In this document: piece after piece, positions 42,111 to 52,883 of the stretch
Layout of the letters: every line of letters starts with the position of its first letter
Position numbering within the stretch: the first letter of the stretch is position 1
Origin: Dromiciops gliroides
Taxonomy: Eukaryota > Chordata > Mammalia > Microbiotheria > Microbiotheriidae
Length of the DNA stretch: 64,000 nucleotides
Direction of reading: 5' to 3'
NCBI RefSeq assembly: GCF_019393635.1
Contig: NC_057861.1
Location: 58,760,532-58,824,531, forward strand
Notes under the pieces: generated by a model
Database searches by the model: none
What the model saw: the letters and a program-made list of their open reading frames with translations, nothing else
What the model was told of the DNA's origin: nothing
Program-made: the position numbers and the translations under genes

Positions 42111-44591
42111 GTATGTGTGACCCATTATGATAAAAGTATGTCATTGAGACCAAATTTCTTTCTTAGAAATATAAGCACTGACCACCTGCTCAGTCAGGTG
42201 TGCTCCCTGGCTTTGGGAGGAATCCAGAGTGTCTCAAAGCAGTTTGAGCTAAAATATTTCATCTCATTCCAGCTTTGGCTGTTTTGAACATCAAATTCAC
42301 TGTTTTTTTTGGTGAATCGGAGCACAGCTTTGGTGTGTATTTCTGTGTTAGTGTGGTAGCCTACCTGTACATTGATTCCTTTTTGTACTTGCATTGTAAA
42401 AACTGGTTTGTTTTGTTTTGGTTTTTGTTTTTAATTTTAAAGAACTGGATTAGAATTTTAGTTGTTCTTGTTCTGTCCAGAGCCTCATTTAAGGACAGGC
42501 AACTGCCTTAGGGCCTTACAGGGGGGAGGGGTGCTCGTGTACATGCACACGCACACACATGTACATGTATCACACATGTGAGTGTAATGAAACATTTTAG
42601 AATATAGTGGTTTTTGTTTTGGGGTGGGGTTTTTTGTTTTGGTTTTTTGGTTTTTTTGTAAATGTATTTTCCTGTAGGGCTTGTAGATAGTAATTTTGTG
42701 ATGAATCAAATTGCTTGTGTTAGGGGAAGACCCAGTTTCCCATAGATCAGAATTAACACATTGGGGGTTCAATTTTTGAAAAACTTTACTAGGCAACACA
42801 GATTAAATTTCCCATTTCTCAGGAAAATCAGTTGTGAACATGCTTCTGCTCAGAATGTTTACGATTTGGGGGCAGTAAAATATCTCTCTTTGGTTGTAGG
42901 AAACAAGGCTAGGAAAACTTATCAATGATGTAAGAAAGAAGACGAAAAATGAAGAACTTGCCAAACGTGCCAAGAAATTGTTGCGGAGTTGGCAAAAGCT
43001 AATTGAACCTGTGACCCAGAATGAACCAGTGCCAAGGGGATTGCCGAATCCACCAGGGTCGGCAAATGGCGGCGCTCACAACTGTAGACCAGATGTGTCA
43101 CCTGCTATAGTTCCTGGGTCCAAGCCTATTCATGAGTTGAAAAATAGAAATGACATTCAAAAGCTGAACTCCCCGAAAACAGAAAAACTGGGAAATAGAA
43201 AAAGAAAAGGAGAACACCGTGACGGACATCAAGGCCCTCCTTCCAAAGTTTCCAAAGCTAGCCACGAACTGTTACAAAATTCTTCTCCCCTTCCAACTAA
43301 TGGGATTGGGGGGAGCCCTGAAAATTTCCCCAGCCCTCTTGATGTCAACCTGCATACAGGGCCTGAAAGCAGCAGGACAGAACACAGTGAGAATGATAAA
43401 CACAGTAAGATACCAGTCAATGCCGTCAAACCTCACACGAGTTCTCCCGGACTTGTAAAACCTTCCAGCACTTCCTCACAGCTAAAGACTACAGCGCTTC
43501 AGCACCATGAAAAGCCGGAAGAACCTACAGGGCAACACCAACCTAAGAGTCCCCGCTGTTCCTTTAATCCTAGCAACCTAAGGCATGAGCCATTTGTCCG
43601 GCAGCATCCCACGTATGCACCAAAGGCTTCTCTGCCTAGCCCATCTCAAAGGCCCCACTTCTTAGATGCTGCCCAGGCTTCATCACCCTCTTCACGAGCA
43701 CCATCACTGATGCAGCCTTCAACGCCTCCAGTACCCACAAAAAGACCAGAGGTTTCCCATCAGACTGGAGTGGAGGCTTCTCAGCACTGGCAGGAACACA
43801 CGTCTTCTGAAAGTCATCAGCGGCATCTAGGGACCCTCCAGCACACGTCTCCTGCTTGCAAAGTGAGCTCACCCTCTGGGGAGCCCCTGATGCCACGGGT
43901 GGGGTTTTCTCCAGAGGCTTCTAAGATGGACAGTGATGACAATGCTGCTTCTGGGTCTGACAGTAAGAAGAAGAAGAGGTACAGATCTAGAGACTACACA
44001 GTGAACTTAGACGGACAGGTTCTAGAAGGGGGTGTCAAGCCTGTCAGGTTAAAAGAGAGAAAAATCACCTTTGATCCCATGACTGGACAAATTAAACCTC
44101 TAACACAAAAGGATTCTTTGCAGGTAGATATCCCTGCCCTTCCTGACCAGCACAGGACAGAACCAGACAAGCTGGAGCAAAAAACCAACCTGCAGAGTCC
44201 TTTTGAACAAACGAACTGGAAAGAGTTGTCCAGAAATGAAATAATTCAGTCCTATTTAAACAGACAGAGTAGTTTGCTTTCCTCATCAGGCGTACAAACA
44301 CCAGGAGCTCATTATTTCATGTCTGAATATTTAAAGCAGGAAGAAAGCACTAGAAGAGAAGCTAGAAAGACTCATGTTCTAGTGCCAAACAGTATATCCA
44401 CAGACCTGCCTGGAGTTAGTAGAGAGGTCACAAATGATGATCTCAACAGAATAAGGCAACTCCATTGGCCAGGGGTGAATGGTTGTTATGATACACAGGG
44501 TAATTGGTATGATTGGACGCAGTGCATATCTTTAGATCCACATGGTGATGATGGTAGATTGAACATCCTGCCTTATGTCTGCCTAGACTGA
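42036..44591 (+). CDS. MED26: Mediator complex subunit 26, exons 2-3 (5' partial)
   Basis: MED26 (CRSP70) is a metazoan Mediator subunit. Its N-terminal TFIIS/LW-type domain docks elongation factors (the super elongation complex via EAF, and TFIID) and its C-terminal region anchors it to Mediator in the nucleus. Visible coding is exon 2 (25 codons) joined in phase 0 to exon 3 (563 codons plus stop), giving 588 residues; about 24 more from an unseen exon 1 would give roughly 612, against 600 in human. The helical LW domain spans exon 2 and the start of exon 3 (NMVAVLEVISSLEKYP, then KLINDVRKKTKNEELAKRAK). A long Ser/Pro/His-rich linker follows, with a basic SDSKKKKRYR stretch. The conserved C-terminus includes SPFEQTNWKELSRNEIIQSY and GNWYDWTQCISLDPHGDDGR, ending NILPYVCLD. 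No frameshift or stop is seen. SLC35E1 follows on the same strand about 8.3 kb after the stop. Identity is very secure. Confidence 0.97.
42111..42899 (+). other. MED26: MED26 intron 2
   Basis: 789 bp between the gt donor at 42111 and the ag acceptor at 42899. It holds T/G-rich stretches (about 42405-42440 and 42605-42660) and a short CA/TG-rich patch near 42535-42580. I see no SINE or coding sequence in it. Confidence 0.9.
42900..44591 (+). CDS. MED26: MED26 terminal coding exon 3
   Basis: The acceptor 'ttggttgtag' ends at 42899 and the exon opens with ETRLGKLINDV. It is one uninterrupted frame of 563 codons ending in TGA at 44589-44591. This exon carries the rest of the LW domain, the whole low-complexity linker and the C-terminal Mediator-binding region. 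An ATG-like start inside it (around 42978) is only the first codon of an open stretch, since homology continues upstream to the splice site. Confidence 0.97.
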   Translation, partial: ETRLGKLINDVRKKTKNEELAKRAKKLLRSWQKLIEPVTQNEPVPRGLPNPPGSANGGAHNCRPDVSPAIVPGSKPIHELKNRNDIQKLNSPKTEKLGNRKRKGEHRDGHQGPPSKVSKASHELLQNSSPLPTNGIGGSPENFPSPLDVNLHTGPESSRTEHSENDKHSKIPVNAVKPHTSSPGLVKPSSTSSQLKTTALQHHEKPEEPTGQHQPKSPRCSFNPSNLRHEPFVRQHPTYAPKASLPSPSQRPHFLDAAQASSPSSRAPSLMQPSTPPVPTKRPEVSHQTGVEASQHWQEHTSSESHQRHLGTLQHTSPACKVSSPSGEPLMPRVGFSPEASKMDSDDNAASGSDSKKKKRYRSRDYTVNLDGQVLEGGVKPVRLKERKITFDPMTGQIKPLTQKDSLQVDIPALPDQHRTEPDKLEQKTNLQSPFEQTNWKELSRNEIIQSYLNRQSSLLSSSGVQTPGAHYFMSEYLKQEESTRREARKTHVLVPNSISTDLPGVSREVTNDDLNRIRQLHWPGVNGCYDTQGNWYDWTQCISLDPHGDDGRLNILPYVCLD

Positions 44592-45620
44592 ATATAAGGT
44601 TGCTAAAATGCTTTCACATCTGCAGTTAGCAAACACAGCAGGGCAGACTCCATGATGCTTAACATGGAGAGTGTACCTCTTGTCCTGGAAGACAGGCCTG
44701 GAAGAGGGTCTCGAGGGGCTGATCCTTTGTAGCTCTTCTGTCTAAGTTCTTCTTTTGTGAAATGCTGCTACCAGTTTACTAACAAAAATAGCAAAGGAAG
44801 GGCGCACGAAGGAAAAAGAATTGAGTTCAAAACTCTATAGCAAACCAGCTATAAAAAGTGTTAGTCCCCAAAAGGTTCAAATGATTTCCAGCACATGTGA
44901 ATGCCGGAATCTTATCTACAGGCAGGTACAGAATACTTGTGGAAGAGTTACCTTAAAAGTACGCATCTATTTATTTGCATTGATTTTTTTTTTTTTAATT
45001 TGGCAGTGAGATGTCTGTGAGACAGTGTGCAACAGCTGTAGTTTTATTTGTATTTGCATCATCTCTCTGTTGAGCGATTGGGTTATTTTAAGTCACATGG
45101 TGCAGATTTTTTTTAAACTGCAGCCATGCACTACTGCAGTTACCCAGTTTCCAACTCCACATTCCGTAGGCATCCACATATTTTAGTCTGGTTTCAGTTT
45201 AAATCCAGTCTCCAAGAAATGCTGCAAAAATTTAGTTTCTTAAAAGTCCCCTCCTTTCTCCTACCCAGTAGCCAAATAATTTTTGTCCTTTTTCCCTTCC
45301 TGCACATTTCTAGAAAACTTCAACTTTCTAGAGTCCAAAAATGTAACTGCGGGTGCTACTAGTGTGTAACTGTCCTGTGAGGGAAGAGGGAGCCTGTTTT
45401 GTATGCTGGAAATATACTTGTTACCATTCCTTTAGATATTGTTTGCCTTACGGATATTCATCATAAACGCGATTTGCAAAAACAAAGAGCCTTAGTGAAT
45501 GTACAGTGACTAGACTTCTGTGTTCTTCAGATGCAGAAGGGAGCAACTTTGCTATTTGGTCCTTTAAGTGGACACATTGTGATATAAATGTGGAAATAAA
45601 AAAAATTTGCACAAAAAAGT
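44592..45620 (+). other. MED26: MED26 3' untranslated region
   Basis: Sequence after the MED26 stop, free of recognisable transposons for about 1 kb in an otherwise repeat-packed region. That fits a constrained 3'UTR. It ends near the polyadenylation signal at 45595-45600, followed by an A-rich and then T/G-rich downstream element ('gtttgtttgttttttcc' near 45648). The exact cleavage site is not determined. Confidence 0.75.
45595..45600 (+). terminator. MED26: MED26 polyadenylation signal AATAAA
   Basis: Canonical AATAAA about 1 kb after the MED26 stop, followed within 50-60 bp by a GT/T-rich element as expected for a mammalian poly(A) site. No other AATAAA lies between the stop and this point. 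Confidence 0.75.
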
Positions 45621-46092
45621 TTGTGAATTATTAATGATAAATGGTTTGTTTGTTTTTTCCCAACTGTTACCCATTCGATGGTCTTTTATTCCTGGGGTTT
45701 TTTTGTTGTATTCCATCTTCCTCCTCCTTTCCCAGTCTCTCCCTTACCCAAGGCTGTGAGAACATATTTATAAGCAGAAAGGATGGGTCTTAAAGTATGG
45801 TACTCACAAAGATGAGCACGTCATATATAATATCAAGACCAGTCCAGCTGAACTAAGCAGAACTTGTGTCTGGACTTAACATGCAGAATTTTGGCAACAT
45901 TAGATGCTTCAGATTCTACTTAGGAATGCTATGTGAAGACCACTGCAGGCATGTTGGATCATCTTATTTAAGAACAATTGCACGAGCTTCTTATTAGAGA
46001 AGCAAAAAGCATTTTCTTAGGAATACAGTTAGAGGTTATTTTAAAGTCCAGTAGAGCTATAACCAACTTACAGGAAAAGACATTATTATTAT

Positions 46093-46231
46093 TTTGGTGG
46101 GGCAGTGAGGGTTAAGTGACTTGCCCAGGGTCACACAGGTAGTAAGTGTCAAGTGTCTGAAACCAGATTTGAACTCAGGTCCTTCTGAATCCAGGGCTGG
46201 TGCTTTATCGGCTGCACCACCTTGCTGCCCC
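46093..46231 (-). mobile_element. tRNA-derived SINE, tandem copy 1
   Basis: Antisense 'ggggcagtgagggttaag' type with 'ctgaatccagg'. First of three head-to-tail SINEs. Confidence 0.93.
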
Positions 46232-46495
46232 CAATTAAATTTTTTTTTTTTTTAGTGAGGCGATTGGGGTTAAGTGACTTGCCCAGGGTCACACAGCTAG
46301 TAAGTGTTAAGTGTCTGAGGCTGGATTTGAACTCAGGTCCTTCTGAATTCAGGGCTGGTGCTTTATCGGCTGCACCACCTTGCTGCCCCCAATTAAATTT
46401 TTTTTTTTTTAGTGAGGCGATTGGGGTTAAGTGACTTGCCCAGGGTCACACAGCTAGTAAGTGTTAAGTGTCTGAGGCTGGATTTGAACTCAGGT
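46181..46495. repeat. 157/158-bp tandem duplication spanning SINEs
   Basis: Units 46181-46338 (158 bp) and 46339-46495 (157 bp) differ only by one C/T (c46191 versus t46349) and by the length of the T-run (14 versus 13). Both units end in 'gatttgaactcaggt', which also immediately precedes the first unit. Confidence 0.95.
46246..46390 (-). mobile_element. tRNA-derived SINE, tandem copy 2 (hybrid)
   Basis: The left half is of the 'gtgaggcgattggggttaag' type like copy 3, the right half of the 'ccttctgaat' type like copy 1. Its structure is that expected of a crossover product. Confidence 0.93.
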
Positions 46496-46546
46496 ACTCC
46501 TGACTCCAGGGCCGGTGCTCTATCCACTGCACCATCTAGTTGCCCC
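46403..46546 (-). mobile_element. tRNA-derived SINE, tandem copy 3
   Basis: Antisense 'gtgaggcgattggggttaag' type with 'actcctgactccagg'. Confidence 0.93.
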
Positions 46547-46794
46547 TGTCCTATTAAATTTTTTAAAAAACATTATTAATAGTTTAGTCATTAGCAACTG
46601 TCCCACTTGTGCGCTCCTTCCCTGCCCCAATCAGCCACCATTTGGGTTTTGATCCAGTTATTAATACTTGATACTGCCATGCCAGATCTGATTAACTTTA
46701 GGCACCCTCACGCAGTTATTCCCAGCCAATTCTAACATTCTCCTTAAAACTACTTTCCCCCCAAATTTGGGATTAGACAGTAGAGGAAAAGGAA

Positions 46795-47400
46795 AATGGG
46801 AGAAATCAATAAACATTTATTAGGTACCTACTATGTATCAGGTACTGCTATGTGGCGGGGCTACAAAAAACAAAAATGAAACATTCTCTGTTCTCTGGGG
46901 TACACATAAATACATAAAGAAATAAATACAGCAACTGAGGTGTCCAGAAAACTTGTGGGAGGTGGTATTTGAGCCGAGTCTGGAAGGAAATGAGGGGTTA
47001 TACAAGGCAGGCATTTGAAGGGAGCTTCATTACAGTCTTGTCCTACAGCCAGTGCAAGGGCTGGGTATTGAGTAGTGGAGTACTGTGAGGAACAGAGACC
47101 AATTTGATTGTACCACAGAATGTGGGAAGGGCAGTAACCAAAGAGGCTGAGAAGACCAGCTAAAGCCAGGTGGTTGTGAAGGAATTTAAAAGCCAAATAG
47201 AGGAATTACCACTGGTTTTTTGTTGTTTTTTTTTTCCCAGTAGGGGAGCTATCTGGCCATATTTGCAGTTAAGGAAAATCACTTTTGCAGTTGTGTACAC
47301 AATGGATTAGAGTCTGTAGAGACTGGGGCAAGGTTGGGAAAGGACAATATCGCACTGATCCAGAGATTATCTAAGATAGATAATAACTATGCAACCATCA
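46795..47400 (-). mobile_element. L2 LINE fragment (antisense)
   Basis: 'ctactatgtatcaggtactg', 'ggtatttgagccgagtctgg', 'gggagctatctggccatatt', 'cagttgtgtacacaatggat'. Confidence 0.75.
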
Positions 47401-48336
47401 AGAAGGGTAAGAGATGGGCCAGGTCCATTGTAGAGATAGAAATGACAGATTTGGCAGTTAGGTGGTATGTGGGAAAAGAGCAAAAGGAAAGGGAAGGAGA
47501 AACCAAAGGATTGATAGGGGAAATAAAAGAGAAATAGAAAATTGGCACAAGTGGAAAAGAAAAATGTTCCTCTTACAAATCAGTCAATATTTCTGAAGAA
47601 ATATTTCTCTGCTATATGGATGAAACCCAGTATCACTAAGGGAGATGGGAAAACAAGATAAAACACTGATGCTTTCCCTAGGAAAGGGCCACCAGCCTTA
47701 TTGCCAACTGGCTCTTTGCCTACAAAGCATCACTATGATCTATTGGTCTTGCTCACTTATTCCAGAGTTCTAAAGAACCTGCCCAGTTTCCTTTCTTATT
47801 TTGGTCCTATCAGAGCTATCTGAGGAGGTGAAAAGGGAGGGGGCGGGGGTGCATAGGCTTCCAGAGACATGGCTGTCCCACTAACTAGTCAAGTGGCCTT
47901 GGACAAATCTCTAAGCCTTAATTTCTTCATCTGTAAATTGGAGGCTATACTTATGAGCTTTGTAAATGATAAATAAAGACTATACAGCAGCACTTCAAGA
48001 CCATTCTGTAAAATCTTGGTGGGAGCTAGATTTGGAGCAGAAATCTTATTCCAACCTTTCCACCAATCAGGCTGTGAAATCAAACTGGGCTTTTTACCAT
48101 GGTGTACATGTGCTTGTGCCTCAGTAATCTTTCATGTAATGTGAGGTTTGATTCCACATCTAGTATAATGGCCTTTGTGTCTTTTGAAGAGACCTGGGAA
48201 TCAGGCCTCACACTGCTGCTAACTTGTTTTGCCACTTTATGTCCCTTTTTGAGCCTCTATTTTCTTCTCTGTAATGAGTAAATCAATGATAACTGCATTG
48301 ATACTTAAAAATATACTTCTCTTAGCTGTTTTGTCC

Positions 48337-48701
48337 TGTCAACCTGAAAACTAATAAAACAATCAATATAACAAAACTAAGGTCTTAAATGGGGGAAGAG
48401 GAATTATAACTAGTGATATTATCATAACGAGTACTAGGAGTACCAAAAGATGAGCGCTGGGGACAGGGTTTCTGTGGGGTAACAGAACCCAGAGACCAAG
48501 ACTGCCTTTCACAGTTCCAGACACTCACTACAAGCTGAAGATCTGGAAGAAACCTAGGGAGTCCCAGGAAAAGAAGTTTTGGGGGTTTTTAGAATTCATT
48601 TACAAGCCTGAATAGAATGTTGAGTCAGCCCCAGGCATTTCATTGGCCTGGGGATGAAAAAACTAGATGGAGTTCAGCTGGATCTCAATTTGTGTTTGTC
48701 A
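48337..48701. mobile_element. Solo LTR, family 3, second copy
   Basis: 365 bp, TGTCAACCTGAAAACTAATA...TTGTCA, flanked by GTCC at 48333-48336 and 48702-48705. It shares start and 'ttcattggcctggg' with 21072-21485. No internal genes. Confidence 0.75.
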
Positions 48702-49489
48702 GTCCTGAAACATTTATTTTCTATTTAAGCTTGATTTTTACTCTTAAGACACTTTATATAATGTCCACTGTACATAGAATGTTTTTGTATCGGATTTCTG
48801 AGACAATGTGAACAAACACCTCAAAAACAAATGTTTGGCTGAGTTGGGACTTGAACCCAACTTGGGTCTCCTGGACACCAATCCAAGTCTCTTTCCATTA
48901 AACTAGGTGTGTCCAAAATCTTTAGGTTTCCTATGATTGTACTGTTTCCCAAAAGCAGTTCTTTTTCCAAGACCCTGAAAGTCTTGGTGAAAAGAAAAAA
49001 TTTTATGTACTAATCCAATCAGACCTATTTTCTGCTACTAATTTACTTTGTGACTCTGGCTTGGTCCCTTAGCCACAGTGGGTCTTAGTTTCCCTATCTC
49101 TAATATCATGGAGTTGGAAAGCATATCATGGCATTGTGGAAAAGAGCACTGGACTTGGAACCAGAAGATCTGTTACCTTTGTTACACTGAAAGTCATTTT
49201 GTAGGCCTTACTTTTCCTCATCTGTAAGATGGCTTGCTTATTGTAGCTCTGTCCATATCCTCTAATTCTCTAACTTCCACAGCTGATTTTAGGGTTCTAG
49301 AACCCAACAGAATTCACTGACCTGATAACCTTCAAATTGTAATCCATCTTGGAGCTTTCTACCAATAGTATAAAGTTCCTTAGATTTGTTCTTTAGTTAT
49401 GCCTGAAGTAGTCTGAGAATTCTATTTTCAAGAAACCAGAGAGCAAACCAGGGCCAATCTGAAAAAATACCTAAATGGGAAATTTCAGT

Positions 49490-49690
49490 AATAGCTCTCA
49501 TTTACATAGCACTTTGCAGTTTACAAAAGTGCTCTCAATACATTACATCATTTGATTTTTAACTTTGTGAGGTAAGTGCTGTTAGCCCCATTTTACCAAT
49601 AGGGAAACTTTGAGTCTAAGAGATGTTAGGTGACTTCTCCAGGGTCACACAGAATTTTAACTTGGGTCTTCCTGTCTCCAAAGGGAGACA
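49490..49690 (-). mobile_element. CORE-SINE/MIR (antisense)
   Basis: 'atttacatagcactttgcag', 'cccattttaccaatagggaa', 'ggtgacttctccagggtcac' are antisense CORE-SINE text. Confidence 0.7.
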
Positions 49691-49827
49691 GGAATTTTAA
49701 TTTATAGAAGCCACTTGATCTGGAAGAGGTGTCAGACCACTGAATGTTGAAGCTGGAAGGAATTTAGACACTATTTGGTCCAAACCCCTTATTTTACAGA
49801 TGGGGAAACTAAGGCTCAGAGCAATTT

Positions 49828-49968
49828 AGTGAGGCAACAGGGGTTAAGTGACTTGCCCAGGGTCACACAGCTAGTAAGTGTCAAGTGTCTGAGGCCAGAT
49901 CTGAACTCAGGTACTCCTGACTCCAGGGCCAGTGCTCTCTCTATCCACTGCGCCACCTAGCTGCCCCT
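49828..49968 (-). mobile_element. tRNA-derived SINE with TSD
   Basis: Antisense copy. 'cagagcaatttag' at about 49816-49828 recurs at about 49971-49983. Confidence 0.93.
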
Positions 49969-50044
49969 CACAGAGCAATTTAGATGACTTGACATGGTAA
50001 AAAGTAAGTTAAGCCAGGATAAAAACCTTTAGTCAAAACTGTGC

Positions 50045-50175
50045 AAGTGGATAGGGCACCGGCCCTGGAGTCAGGAGGACCTGAGTTCAAATCCGGCCTC
50101 AGACACTTAACACTTACTAGCTGTGTGACCCTGGGCAAGTCACTTAACCCCAATTGCCTCACTAAAAAAAAAAAA
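50045..50175 (+). mobile_element. 5'-truncated tRNA-derived SINE with TSD
   Basis: Sense copy starting at 'gtggatagggcaccgg', so the first ~18 bp of the head are missing. Flanks 'caaaactgtgc' and 'caaaacctgtgc' show a genuine 5'-truncated insertion. Confidence 0.93.
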
Positions 50176-50318
50176 CAAAACCTGTGCTTTTTCTGGTATG
50201 AATTTAAATGACCATTTTGTTATACTTCAGGATTATAATCCATAAAACAAAGTGCATCTCTGTAAGAAACTTTTGATTTTTTACAATCTATGATCCTTTT
50301 GTCCAAAGAATAGCTTGT

Positions 50319-50485
50319 GGGGCAGCTAGGTGGCACAGTGGATAAAGCACTGGCCCTGGATTCAGGAGGACCTGAGTTCAAATTGTACCTCAGACACTTC
50401 ATACTTCCTAGCTATGTGACCTTGGGCAAGTCACTTAACCCTCATTGCCCCACCAAAAACAAACAAAAAACCAAAACCAAAGAAA
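50319..50485 (+). mobile_element. tRNA-derived SINE
   Basis: Sense 'ggattcaggaggacc...ctcattgccccacc' type with an interrupted A-rich tail. Confidence 0.92.
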
Positions 50486-51219
50486 ACTTGTAATATTTTA
50501 GCTTAAACTATATCCAGTACAGGTGGCTTCACTAGATCCTTTTGCAAAGTGCCCTGGCTGCCCACTGGGAATATTGGGTTCTATTTCTAACTTCTTAGCC
50601 ACATACTTGCTGGCTCCTTAGAGTATGTTCCAGAATAGACAACCTCTAATAGTCCATGTCCCAAACATCTTCCTCATATAACAATGAAAGCTCTGCTCTT
50701 CTTCTAGGGCAGCTGGGGAGGGAGAACAGCAAAAGTGGAACATGGGCTAGGCTTGGTAACATACATGAGTCAGAATTATGATGTAGTGGGGCTTTACCTA
50801 TGGATAGATCTCTTTGTGGTAGTGTGTGGTTCCTTCATTCCACCTGCCTCAGTTTTACCCTTAAACGGCAGGGTCCCTGTTTTGTTTCTGTGTTAAGATG
50901 GGAGAAGATTAGGGATGGAGAGCCTCTCTTTGGTAAGCTTACTGTCCAGTTAGCAAAATGTCTTCATGATAGTAGATGATACAGGTGGTGCAAATATGAG
51001 CCTCATCTTACAGATGAACAAACTGAAGGGAAAGATCAAGCTACCTGTCCAGAACGATATGGAATTTTCTAGAAAGGCCCTTAGAAATCTAGTGCCCTCA
51101 ACTTGGTAGGCACTAAATGTTTATTGAATGGAACCTAGCTTATCCTCACAGTCTCTCCATATAGTTAGGAGAAAACAATTCCAGAGCGAAAGAAATTAAG
51201 GAGCAAAGCCAGTTCTCCT

Positions 51220-51840
51220 GACCTGTGCTCCAGTGTTCTCTATTTACACTGTAGTCACCCAGGTTGGCAACTTCAGTGTCATCCTTCTCTCATCTGGGCT
51301 AAGATCTTGACCTGTTTTCATAAGAGTTCTTGGATGTGTCCCATTTCTTTGCATTCACAGCCTTCCATCACTTCTTGCCTGGTCCTTTGCAGTAGCCTAA
51401 TTATTCCATTCTATCTATTCTGTTTGAATTATTCCATACTATCCTCAACGGCCAAAGTGCTTTTCCTAAAGCATAGGTCTGACCATGTCACTCCCCTACT
51501 TAATAAGTTCCTATAGCTCCCTACCACCAGTTCTTCTTTCTTTTCAAAGAAGACCAATCCCTTCCATAGTGCGATGTCTTGAATTACTCGTGAATTGGAT
51601 TTAAATAAAGCACGGCTTCACAAAACCATCAGCCTCATTCTCTCTTCCTAGGTAAACCCCTTCCCGACCCTCCACCACCTCCGTACTGCTTTTCTCTCCA
51701 AATTATTTAGTTAACTATTTTCTCTTTTGCATCTACAAGTTGCTTCTCCTCCTTAGTAAATTCCTGGAAGGCAGGGGGCAGTTTCCTTGTTTTTGGATGC
51801 CCAGTGGATAGGCCCTTATTAAAAGATTATGTCCAGTCAC
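51220..51840 (+). mobile_element. L2 sense fragments around a composite SINE piece
   Basis: 51220-51525 ('tccttctctcatctgggcta', 'taggtctgaccatgtcactc') and about 51650-51840 are L2 sense text. 51528-51640 ('tcaaagaagaccaatccctt', 'cgtgaattggatttaaataa') resembles the second SINE family at 5149-5425. Confidence 0.65.
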
Positions 51841-52184
51841 AGGTCCCAGTGAACCTAGGTCTAATGACTCCACCCATTACACCTTTATTCTCTTCGCTTA
51901 GGAAAATACCATCAAAGAGAATAGTAAGAACGCTGGATTTGGAATCAGAACTACTTTGAGTACAAAGTTCAGTTGTTACCTGTGAGATCCCGGGGAAGTA
52001 AATTTAACTCATCTTGGGGAAGAGGGTTCACGATTTTCATCCGTAAAAGACTGAACTAGATCTCTGCAGACCCCACCCTAGGTCTTGACTAAAGTGATTT
52101 GTGACTTTGGGTAAGTCCCTTGCATATGACAAACTAGTTGGCACAGAGGCTGATGGGACGGGCCGGGATCCGGGATGACCAATT

Positions 52185-52385
52185 CAAATCCGGCCTCAGA
52201 CACTACTGGACCAGTCACCTGTTTGCCTCAGTTTCCTCAACTGTAAAACGGGGGTAATAACAGCACCTACCTTGTAGGGTTGTTGTAAGGATCGAATAGG
52301 ACAATAACTGTAAAGCGCTTGGCACAGAGTAGGCGCTATAGGAAGGGCAGCTACTGTTATTATTAGCAGCAGCAGCAAAGTTAAA
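52185..52385 (+). mobile_element. CORE-SINE at the CpG-island edge
   Basis: 'ttgcctcagtttcctcaact', 'tagggttgttgtaaggatcg' and 'tggcacagagtaggcgctat' are sense THER1/MIR text, ending in an AGC-rich stretch just before the CpG island. Confidence 0.8.
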
Positions 52386-52883
52386 GGGCCTGTCCAGAGG
52401 TCACATGGGTGCTCAGCGTCAGAGCCGGCGCTACATCGGGTGGACTGCCCGGATCATCTGCAGGCTCCCCACGCTCTTGTCCTTTGCTCACGGCGGCCAT
52501 AGGCCCTCCTTCCTGGAGCCCTCTCTCCCGAGTGCCCCGCTCCCTTCCCGAGGGAATCCGAATGCACGCTTCCTAGAACCAGGCAAAGGGAAACATAGTA
52601 GCAGGGGGAAAAAGAGACCTTCTCACCACGTCCAAAGTCTGCTTCTGACGCGGCCGGAAATTACGTGGACAACTACTCCCCTCCCTGAGGCGGCCCACGT
52701 CGTGTCCGCTACATCAGGCGGCAGGTTGGGGAGGGCAATGACGTAAGGAGCGGTTCCGGCCTATGGGACAGCGGCGAGGACGGGAGGGGGCGGGGCAGAG
52801 CGGGCCCGGCGCGCGCCCCCGGGCCAGCCCCGCCCCGCCCCCGGCCGGCGCGCGGGGTCCCGAACCGGGCCCGGAGCTGCAGG

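Larger units (their letters stand above)
45621..52389. other. MED26-SLC35E1 intergenic region
   Basis: Spacer between two genes on the same strand. It holds three tandem SINEs (46093-46546), an antisense L2 (46795-47400), a solo LTR (48337-48701), a CORE-SINE (49490-49690), three more SINEs (49828-50485), L2 sense pieces (51220-51840) and a CORE-SINE next to the CpG island. The stretches 47540-48330 and 50500-51200 show nothing beyond small MIR-like patches (for example 47870-47960). Confidence 0.8.

Noticed and set aside
43229-44301. Several antisense and shifted open frames within MED26 exon 3.
   Set aside because: They are shadows of the certain MED26 reading frame.
46093-46546. A CRISPR-like or regulatory repeat array.
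   Set aside because: The units are three head-to-tail SINEs with a simple tandem duplication; this is a vertebrate nuclear locus.
10902-50402. A recurring small protein (…LSDLPRVTQLVSVKCLRPDLNSG…) encoded at more than fifteen places on both strands.
   Set aside because: Each copy is a chance reading frame through the tRNA-derived SINE; frames have no common start and end in flanking DNA.
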